Assembly (NCBI GenBank): GCA_026393955.1
Contig: JAPKZE010000329.1
Location: 1 to 13,188, forward strand
DNA from: Candidatus Aminicenantota bacterium
Lineage (GTDB): Bacteria; Acidobacteriota; Aminicenantia; Aminicenantales; Saccharicenantaceae
Direction: 5' to 3'
DNA: 13,188 nt
The position numbers were made by a program, and so were the translations under genes. The notes below the pieces were generated by a model. The model was not told the origin of the DNA. It saw only the letters and a list, made by a program, of their open reading frames with translations, and ran no database searches. This document shows, piece after piece, positions 7,845 to 13,188 of this stretch. The number at the start of each line of letters is the position of its first letter. Within the stretch, counting starts at the first letter, position 1.

Positions 7845-9229
7845 CCAAAAAAGGCTACCGCAAGCTCAATCACATCCACATGGTCGGCATAGGCGGCACG
7901 GGCATGAACGGCATCGCCGAGGTCCTGCTCAACCTGGGCTACAAGGTCTCCGGCTCCGACCTCCAGGAGAACGACGCCACCCGCCGCCTCCAGCGTCTCG
8001 GGGCCGAGATCGCCATCGGCCACCGGGCCGAGAACCTCGAGAACGCCGACGTCGTCGTCATCTCCTCGGCCGTCCGCGAAGACAACGTCGAGGTCGAGAA
8101 GGCCCGGGCCAGCCTCATCCCGGTCATCCCCCGGGCCGAGATGCTGGCCGAGCTGATGCGCATGAAGTACGGCATCGCCGTGGCCGGCTCGCACGGCAAG
8201 ACGACGACGACCAGCATGACCGCTCTCGTGCTCGAGGCCGGCGGATTCGATCCGACCATCATCGTCGGCGGCCGGCTGAACACGATCGGGGCCAACGCCA
8301 AGCTCGGCGCCGGGGACTTCATCGTCGCCGAGGCCGACGAGAGCGACCGCTCCTTCCTCTGTCTCTCCCCCTTCATCGCCGTGCTGACCAACATCGACGA
8401 CGAGCACCTCGACCAGTATCAGGGCGTCGACGACCTCAAGACCACGTTCATCAACTTCGCCAACAAGGTCCCCTTCTACTGCCCGGTCATCCTCTGTCTC
8501 GACGATCCCAATCTCCAGAGCATCCTCCCGCAGATCGAGCGCCGGGTCATCACCTACGGCTTCTCGGCCCAGTCGGACCTGACCGCCCGGGACTTCGCCT
8601 TCGACGAGTTCCGGAGCGCGTCGGTCCTCCTCCACAAGGGCCGGAAGCTGGGCGCGCTGAATCTCCAGGTCCCCGGCATGCACAACATCCTCAACGCCAT
8701 GGCCGCGACCGCCGTCGGCCTCGACCTGGATATGGCGCCCAAGACCATCCTCGACGCCCTGGCCGGCTACACCGGGACGGGCCGGCGCTTCGAGCTCCGC
8801 AAGATCGTCGACGACATCATGATCGTCGAGGACTACGCCCACCACCCGACCGAGATCAAGGCGACGCTCGAGGCGGCCAAGAGGGGCTGGTCCCGCCGCG
8901 TCGTGGCCGTCTTCCAGCCGCATCGCTACACCCGCCTGTCCAAGCTGATGGCGGCCTTCGCCACCGCCTTCAACCAGGCCGACGTGCTGGTGCTGACGGA
9001 GATCTACCCGGCCGGCGAGGATCCCATCCCCGGCGTCACCGGACGGGCCCTCCATGAGGAGGTCCGTCAGTTCGGCCACAAGCAGGTCTATTTCGAACCC
9101 GACCTGAAGAGGGTCGGCGCGCTCCTCCGGACCATCCTCGTTCCCGGCGACCTGGTCCTCGTCCTGGGGGCCGGCAACGTCAACAGGACCATCCCCGACA
9201 TCATCGCGGAGCTGGAGGCGAAAGGCTGA
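7841..9229 (+). CDS. murC: UDP-N-acetylmuramate--L-alanine ligase (MurC)
   Basis: MurC attaches L-alanine to UDP-MurNAc, the first amino-acid step of the stem peptide. With 462 residues it fits the family. The N-terminal domain opens with HIHMVGIGGTGMNGIAEVL and contains VSGSD. The ATP loop AGSHGKTTTT follows (G116 to T124), then ADESDRSF, LTNIDDEHLDQY, PGMHNILNAMAA, the C-terminal GRRFE, EDYAHHPTEI, FQPHRYTR and EIYPAGEDPI. GSHGKT and AHHPTEI are MurC-specific forms, separating it from MurD, MurE and MurF. Mpl, a related recycling ligase, is unlikely in this location. The start is GTG in a GTGA overlap with murG. In many bacteria murB, or murB and ddl, follow murC or are fused to it; here the stop is one base from the ftsQ ATG and no MurB domain is attached. 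Confidence 0.97.
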   Translation: MTKKGYRKLNHIHMVGIGGTGMNGIAEVLLNLGYKVSGSDLQENDATRRLQRLGAEIAIGHRAENLENADVVVISSAVREDNVEVEKARASLIPVIPRAEMLAELMRMKYGIAVAGSHGKTTTTSMTALVLEAGGFDPTIIVGGRLNTIGANAKLGAGDFIVAEADESDRSFLCLSPFIAVLTNIDDEHLDQYQGVDDLKTTFINFANKVPFYCPVILCLDDPNLQSILPQIERRVITYGFSAQSDLTARDFAFDEFRSASVLLHKGRKLGALNLQVPGMHNILNAMAATAVGLDLDMAPKTILDALAGYTGTGRRFELRKIVDDIMIVEDYAHHPTEIKATLEAAKRGWSRRVVAVFQPHRYTRLSKLMAAFATAFNQADVLVLTEIYPAGEDPIPGVTGRALHEEVRQFGHKQVYFEPDLKRVGALLRTILVPGDLVLVLGAGNVNRTIPDIIAELEAKG

Positions 9230-9230
9230 C

Positions 9231-10097
9231 ATGGCGACCGTGATCGGCGACCTGGGACGGGAGAGGAAGCCGCCTCTCTTCGCCCGCCGCCCGTTGAGCC
9301 GGCCGGGCGACAAGGCTCTGGTCCTCCGGAAGAACAGGCGCCGGCGCGCCTTCGGCGCCCGGCACGTGCTGGCCCTGTTGGCGCTCCAGGCCCTGTTCTT
9401 CGCCGGCGTCCGCGAGGCCGCCCTGTTCGTCATCACCTGGGACGAGCTGGCCATCCGCAAGGTCCAGATCGTCTGCGCCAAAGACAGCCTGCGGCGGACG
9501 CTCGAGACCTACTACGCCGTGCCGCGCCTGGGCAACATCCTCCTCTGCGACCTCGAGGCCGTGCGGGCTCAGGTCCGGCGGCTGGCCTGGGTCAAGGACG
9601 CCAGTGTCCAGAAGATCTTCCCTTCGGCGCTTCGCATCACGGTCGTCGAGCGGGCGCCCTTCGCCCTGCTCGAGCGGAACGGCCTGCGCCTGGCGGACGA
9701 GGAGGGGCACGTCCTCGAGACGGTCGACTCCCTCGATGAATACAAGCTGCCGGTCATCTCCGACGAGACCGGCTTCGCCTCCGGATTCACCGACAAGTGG
9801 GACGCCGCCCGCCGCTGTTTCCTGAGCCTGCCCCCGGCCGAAAAGGACCGGCTCCTCGGCCTCCGCTGCAGCGATTACGGGACGCTCGAGCTGGCCTTCA
9901 AGGACGATCCCGTGAGGGTCGTGGTGGGCACGACGGCGCCGGCGGACGAGCTGGCCGTGTTCCGCGCCCGGCGGGCCGGGTGGGAGGGCCGTTTCGGCCC
10001 GCTCGCGCTCGCCAATCTGAGCTTCGGCGGCCGGGTCTACCTGACGCCCGCCGCGCCGGCCGAAGACGACTCCGCCCAACCCGAAAAAGGAGACTGA
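9231..10097 (+). CDS. ftsQ: Cell division protein FtsQ/DivIB (POTRA domain)
   Basis: FtsQ is a single-pass inner-membrane protein that links early and late divisome proteins, classically as FtsQ-FtsB-FtsL. The 288-residue protein has a basic cytoplasmic N-terminus of about 44 residues, ending in KNRRRRAFGARH. One hydrophobic segment follows at about 45-68, then a periplasmic part. Residues 73-143 look like an FtsQ-type POTRA domain, with LAIRKVQI, a loop with GNILLCDLEAVRAQV, LAWVKDASVQKIFPSALRITVVERAPFA-type sequence split around K128. The FtsQ domain follows, with LRLADEEGHVL and a hydrophilic tail. The sequence is weakly conserved, as is normal for FtsQ, so the name rests on this layout plus the position before ftsA. 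Four cysteines (C82, C106, C196, C213) all fall in the periplasmic part. AAAGG at 9221-9225 precedes the ATG by five bases, and the murC stop is one base away. Confidence 0.92.
   Translation: MATVIGDLGRERKPPLFARRPLSRPGDKALVLRKNRRRRAFGARHVLALLALQALFFAGVREAALFVITWDELAIRKVQIVCAKDSLRRTLETYYAVPRLGNILLCDLEAVRAQVRRLAWVKDASVQKIFPSALRITVVERAPFALLERNGLRLADEEGHVLETVDSLDEYKLPVISDETGFASGFTDKWDAARRCFLSLPPAEKDRLLGLRCSDYGTLELAFKDDPVRVVVGTTAPADELAVFRARRAGWEGRFGPLALANLSFGGRVYLTPAAPAEDDSAQPEKGD
10087..10092 (+). promoter_or_regulatory. Ribosome binding site of ftsA (AAGGAG)
   Basis: AAGGAG lies eight bases before the ATG at 10101 and within the final codons of ftsQ. It is one of the stronger ribosome binding sites in the window. 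Confidence 0.75.
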
Positions 10098-10100
10098 GCC

Positions 10101-11324
10101 ATGCCCAAGAACAGCTACATCGTCGGGTTCGACATCGGGACGCGCAAGGTCGTGGCCGTCATCGGCGAGGTCACCGAGGAGCGCAAGATCGAGATCATCG
10201 GCATCGGTACGGCCGACTCGCACGGCCTGCGCAAGGGCGTCGTCGTCGACCTCGACGCCACGACCAAGGCCATCAAGAAGGCCCAGGAAGAGGCCGAGCT
10301 CATGGCCGGCGTCGAGGTCGACTCGGCCTTCTTCGGCATCTCCGGGGCCCACATCAAGAGCTTCAACAGCCGCGGCGTCGTCGCCGTCTCGGGCAAGAAC
10401 CGGGAGATCACCCGGGAGGACGTGCGGCGCGTCGTCGACCAGTCCAAGGCCATCCCCATCCCCCCCGACCGGGACATCATCCACATCATCCCCCAGGAGT
10501 TCATCGTCGACGACCAGGACGGCATCAAGGACCCGGTCGGCATGAGCGGCATCAAGCTCGAGGTCAACGTCCACATCATCACGGCCGCCCTGACCTCCCT
10601 CCAGAACCTCCGGAGCTGCGTCGAGCGGGCCGGCATCGGCGTCGAGGAGATCGTCCTCAACCAGATCGCGACGGCCCGGGCCGTCCTGACCCAGGACGAG
10701 CGCGAGCTCGGCGTCGGCCAGATCGACATCGGGGCCGGCACGACCGAGGTGGCCATCTACGAGCGCGGCAGCCTCTGGTACACGGCGACCATCCCCATCG
10801 GCGGCGACAACTTCACCAATGACATCGCCGTCGGCCTACGCACGCCCATCCCCGAGGCCGAGCGGATCAAGAAGAAGTTCGGCTGCATCGCCGGGCCGCC
10901 CGTCGAGGACCAGGAGACGATCGAGGTGCCCTCGGTCGGCAAGGGCCGCAAGCCCCGGGTCCTGTCGCGCCAGCTCCTGGCCGACATCATCCAGCCCCGG
11001 GCCGAAGAGATCTTCCGTCTCGTCGATTCCGACATCAAGCGCATGGGCTACGACAAATCGCTGAACTCCGGCGTCGTGCTGACCGGCGGCACGGCCCTCC
11101 TCGAGGGACTCGAAGAGGTGGCCGAGGAGATCTTCGACCTGCCGGTCCGCCGCGGCGATCCTGGCGGCGTCGGCGGCCTCGTCGACCGGGTCTCGACCCC
11201 CGACTTCGCCACGGCCGTGGGGCTCATCCTCTACGGTTTTCACATCTGGCAGGATCGCGGTTTGGCCAAAGACCGGAAAAAAGGCGCTTTCGCCAGGTTC
11301 AAAGACTGGTTCAGAGAAGGATAA
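10101..11324 (+). CDS. ftsA: Cell division protein FtsA (actin-like Z-ring membrane tether)
   Basis: FtsA is a cytoplasmic actin-like ATPase that polymerises on the membrane, binds the FtsZ C-terminal peptide and recruits later divisome proteins. The 407-residue protein is of normal length. The first phosphate loop is GFDIGTRKV at 9-17. The FtsA-specific SHS2 (1C) subdomain is expected around 85-165 and includes SGAHIKSFNSRG and the strand IIPQEFIVD. The second phosphate loop is DIGAGTTE starting at D209, where DIGGGTTD is more usual. GGDNFTNDIAVGLRTP and the adenosine-site motif VLTGGTALLEG follow. The last dozen residues, FARFKDWFREG, form a basic, amphipathic segment like the membrane-targeting helix of FtsA. 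MreB and PilM are excluded by the ftsQ-ftsA-ftsZ context and this helix. The stop codon TAA sits inside the ftsZ ribosome binding region. Confidence 0.96.
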   Translation: MPKNSYIVGFDIGTRKVVAVIGEVTEERKIEIIGIGTADSHGLRKGVVVDLDATTKAIKKAQEEAELMAGVEVDSAFFGISGAHIKSFNSRGVVAVSGKNREITREDVRRVVDQSKAIPIPPDRDIIHIIPQEFIVDDQDGIKDPVGMSGIKLEVNVHIITAALTSLQNLRSCVERAGIGVEEIVLNQIATARAVLTQDERELGVGQIDIGAGTTEVAIYERGSLWYTATIPIGGDNFTNDIAVGLRTPIPEAERIKKKFGCIAGPPVEDQETIEVPSVGKGRKPRVLSRQLLADIIQPRAEEIFRLVDSDIKRMGYDKSLNSGVVLTGGTALLEGLEEVAEEIFDLPVRRGDPGGVGGLVDRVSTPDFATAVGLILYGFHIWQDRGLAKDRKKGAFARFKDWFREG

Positions 11325-11329
11325 GGAGG
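11323..11329 (+). promoter_or_regulatory. Strong ribosome binding site of ftsZ (AAGGAGG)
   Basis: AAGGAGG, nearly the full complement of the usual 16S rRNA tail, lies five bases before the ftsZ ATG at 11335. It overlaps the TAA of ftsA by two bases. It is the best match in the window and sits in the widest intergenic gap (10 bases), consistent with independent, efficient initiation on ftsZ. Confidence 0.85.
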
Positions 11330-11334
11330 ACATC

Positions 11335-12573
11335 ATGAGCGACGATTCCAGCCGGCTGAAATTCCACCTGGTCGAGGACCACGTCGGGGCCAAGATCAAG
11401 GTCATCGGCCTCGGCGGCGGCGGGGGCAACGCCGTCAACCGGATGATCGAGCACGGCGTCCAGGGCGTCGAGTTCATCGCCGTCAACACCGATCTCCAGG
11501 CCCTCAACAGCAACCGGGCCCGGATGAAGGTCGCCATCGGCCAGCAGCTGACCAAGGGCCTCGGCTCCGGCGGCCGGCCCGAGACCGGGCGCCAGGCGGC
11601 CATGGAGGACACGGAGAAGCTCCTCGAGCTCCTCCAAGGCGCCGACATGGTCTTCCTGACGACGGGCCTTGGCGGCGGCACGGGCACGGGCGCGACCCCG
11701 ATCATCGCCAATATCGCCGCCGAGCTCGACATCCTCGTCATCGCCATCGTCACCCTGCCCTTCGGATTCGAGGGCCGGGTCCGGATGCGGCAGGCCCAGG
11801 AAGGGCTCAAGGAGCTCAAGTCGGCCGTGGACACGGTCATCGCCATCCCCAACGAGCGGCTCCTGCAGACGGTCAACCTCAACACCTCGGTCCAGGACGC
11901 CTTCCGCCTGGCCGACGACATCCTCCGCCAGGCCGCCCAGGGCATCTCCGACCTCATCACGAAGCCCGGCCTCATCAACCTCGATTTCGCCGACGTCAAG
12001 TCGGTCATGAAGGGCATGGGCATGGCCTTCATGGGCACGGGCCTGGCTTCGGGCGAGGGCCGGGCCCTCGAAGCGGCCGAGAAGGCCATCTCCTCCCCGC
12101 TCCTCATCGACACCTCGATCGAGGGCGCCCACGGCGTCCTCATCAATATCACGGGCGGCCGGACGATGACCCTGCACGAGGTCTCCAAGGCCTCCCAGCT
12201 CATCCACAGCCTGGCCGACCCGGACGCCAACATCATCTTCGGCACGGTCATCGACGAGAGCATGAAGGACACGGTCAAGGTCACGGTCATCGCCACCGGC
12301 TTCGACCAGCCGGTCGAGAAGGTCGCGGCCGCGCCGACGCCGGTGCCGGTCACGTCCGCCGACCCCGCCGCGCGTCCGGCCCGCAAGACGCCGCCCCCCT
12401 TCCCCGTCCAGTCGCAGACCCCTCCCTACCTCTTCGAGGGCCGGGGCGGCGGAGGCCCCGTCTGGGAAGCGTCCGCGTCCTGCGACAAGCAATGGGAGCC
12501 CTTCGAGACGCCGGCCTTCATCCGCCGGACCAAGCACTCGACGATGAGGAAGACGCCCCATGAGATCAGCTGA
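11335..12573 (+). CDS. ftsZ: Cell division protein FtsZ (tubulin-like GTPase)
   Basis: FtsZ assembles with GTP into the Z-ring that marks the division site. The 412-residue protein has a short N-terminal extension and then the GTPase domain: GLGGGGGNAVNRM, AVNTDLQAL, GLGSGGRPETGR, and the tubulin signature GGGTGTG at 113-119. The usual methionine two residues before this signature is leucine here (L112 in GLGGGTGTG). FNLD-type and synergy-loop residues NLDFADVK at 215-222 supply the catalytic aspartates D217 and D220. The domain ends near TGFDQ (323). A variable, proline- and glycine-rich linker covers about 325-389. The conserved C-terminal peptide is ETPAFIRR at 391-398, the site for FtsA and other partners. 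Unusually, 14 more residues follow (399-412), whose last codons overlap hutI. Neighbours and motifs make the assignment certain. Confidence 0.98.
   Translation: MSDDSSRLKFHLVEDHVGAKIKVIGLGGGGGNAVNRMIEHGVQGVEFIAVNTDLQALNSNRARMKVAIGQQLTKGLGSGGRPETGRQAAMEDTEKLLELLQGADMVFLTTGLGGGTGTGATPIIANIAAELDILVIAIVTLPFGFEGRVRMRQAQEGLKELKSAVDTVIAIPNERLLQTVNLNTSVQDAFRLADDILRQAAQGISDLITKPGLINLDFADVKSVMKGMGMAFMGTGLASGEGRALEAAEKAISSPLLIDTSIEGAHGVLINITGGRTMTLHEVSKASQLIHSLADPDANIIFGTVIDESMKDTVKVTVIATGFDQPVEKVAAAPTPVPVTSADPAARPARKTPPPFPVQSQTPPYLFEGRGGGGPVWEASASCDKQWEPFETPAFIRRTKHSTMRKTPHEIS
12547..12552 (+). promoter_or_regulatory. Probable ribosome binding site of hutI (AGGAAG)
   Basis: AGGAAG, part of GAGGAAG, lies seven bases before the ATG at 12560. 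It is read in the ftsZ frame as residues R405 and K406 of the extra FtsZ tail, so the same bases serve both genes. It supports the ATG at 12560 as the hutI start. Confidence 0.6.
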
Positions 12574-13188
12574 TCTCGTCGTCGCCGGCTGCCGCGAGCT
12601 CGTGACCTGCGCCGGGCCCCTCCCCCGGCGAGGCCGGGCCATGCGGCAGATCGGCGCCGTCGAGAACGGCTGGGTGGCCTCGGCCAAGGGCATCATCACC
12701 TTCGCCGGGACCGAGGACGACTTCCACGCCCAGGTGGCGCCGGAGCCCGGCGCCGTGACGATAGACGCCCGGGGCCTGATGGCCATGCCCGGCTTCGTCG
12801 ATGCCCACACCCATCTCCCCTTCGCGGGGGACCGGGCCCGGGAATTCGGGCTGAGGATCCAGGGCTGGACCTACCAGCAGCTGGCCGAGCGGGGCATGGG
12901 CATCCAGACGACGGTCAAGGCGACCCGGGCGGCCAGCCTCGACGACCTCCTGGCCCTATCGCTCCGGAGGCTCGACCGGATGCTCCTCGCCGGCACGACG
13001 ACCGTCGAGGCCAAGAGCGGCTATGGCCTCAACCTCGAGGACGAGATCAAGCAGCTCGAGTGCCTGCGCGACCTGGCCGCTCTGCACCCCATCGACATCG
13101 TCCCGACCTTCATGGGCGCCCATGACGTCCCGCCCGAGTACCGCGAGCGCCGCGGCGAGTACGTCCGCCTGCTCGTCGACACGCTCAT
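12560..13188 (+). CDS. hutI: Imidazolonepropionase (HutI), N-terminal half, running off the right edge
   Basis: HutI hydrolyses 4-imidazolone-5-propanoate to N-formimino-L-glutamate, the third step of histidine degradation; it is a cytoplasmic, metal-dependent amidohydrolase. The window holds 209 codons and two further bases; full-length proteins have roughly 400-420 residues, so about half is present. The N-terminal part resembles the small beta domain (IGAVENGWVASAKGIITFAG). The metal-binding DAHTH follows with H83 and H85, then FAGDRAREF with R92. TTTVEAKSGYGL has Y155, and FMGAHDVPPEY has H188. These match the metal and substrate residues known in Bacillus subtilis HutI (H80, H82, R89, Y152, H185) at a constant offset of three, which supports HutI over other amidohydrolases. 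The remaining metal ligands lie outside the window. The ATG overlaps the ftsZ end by 14 bases in another frame. Base composition matches its neighbours, so there is no sign of recent transfer. Confidence 0.93.
   Translation, partial: MRSADLVVAGCRELVTCAGPLPRRGRAMRQIGAVENGWVASAKGIITFAGTEDDFHAQVAPEPGAVTIDARGLMAMPGFVDAHTHLPFAGDRAREFGLRIQGWTYQQLAERGMGIQTTVKATRAASLDDLLALSLRRLDRMLLAGTTTVEAKSGYGLNLEDEIKQLECLRDLAALHPIDIVPTFMGAHDVPPEYRERRGEYVRLLVDTL

Noticed and set aside
11325..11334. Possible promoter or terminator in the ftsA-ftsZ gap
   Set aside because: The gap is only ten bases and is mostly taken up by the ribosome binding site. No hairpin or T-run is visible.
1..13188. An undescribed system, mobile element or CRISPR-like array in the window
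   Set aside because: Every stretch is covered by recognised dcw genes and hutI. I saw no direct repeats, terminal inverted repeats, transposase or integrase motifs, or change in base composition.

Overview
The window is a compact stretch of the division and cell-wall (dcw) cluster. All genes are on the + strand and there is no free space longer than 10 bases. The order is ftsI (3' end), murE, murF, mraY, murD, ftsW, murG, murC, ftsQ, ftsA, ftsZ, and then the 5' half of hutI (imidazolonepropionase). No stretch of 300 bases lacks a gene. I see no RNA gene, insertion sequence, CRISPR array, attachment site, hairpin-plus-T-run terminator or clear promoter.

Organism. The DNA is strongly GC-rich and third codon positions are nearly always C or G. 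MurE carries the DNPR signature of meso-diaminopimelate-adding enzymes. With MurG, FtsW, FtsQ, FtsA with its membrane helix, and FtsZ, this points to a high-GC, probably Gram-negative rod-type bacterium with a diaminopimelate peptidoglycan. The phylum cannot be fixed from the sequence alone. An Acidobacteriota or Aminicenantes-like lineage is only a guess.

Layout. Bases 1-313 hold the C-terminal 103 residues of the division transpeptidase. Bases 310-5632 hold murE, murF, mraY and murD, which make UDP-MurNAc-pentapeptide and lipid I, although murC, which acts first, lies further downstream. Bases 5629-7844 hold ftsW (septal glycan polymerase) and murG (lipid II synthesis). Bases 7841-9229 hold murC. 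Bases 9231-12573 hold ftsQ, ftsA and ftsZ, the divisome scaffold and Z-ring. murB and ddl, which many dcw clusters carry between murC and ftsQ, are absent here. Bases 12560-13188 begin hutI, a histidine-degradation gene that overlaps the end of ftsZ by 14 bases.

Working together. Four junctions are 4-base stop/start overlaps (GTGA or ATGA), one is a 14-base overlap, and the others are gaps of 1 to 10 bases. The whole set is therefore probably one transcript with translational coupling. The widest gap, before ftsZ, is filled by the strongest Shine-Dalgarno sequence in the window, which suits the high FtsZ amounts a cell needs. The cluster itself is conventional, and I do not see an undescribed system. 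The points worth a second look are the hutI attachment, an extra tail on FtsZ beyond its C-terminal peptide, and altered residues in otherwise conserved motifs of FtsW and MurD.
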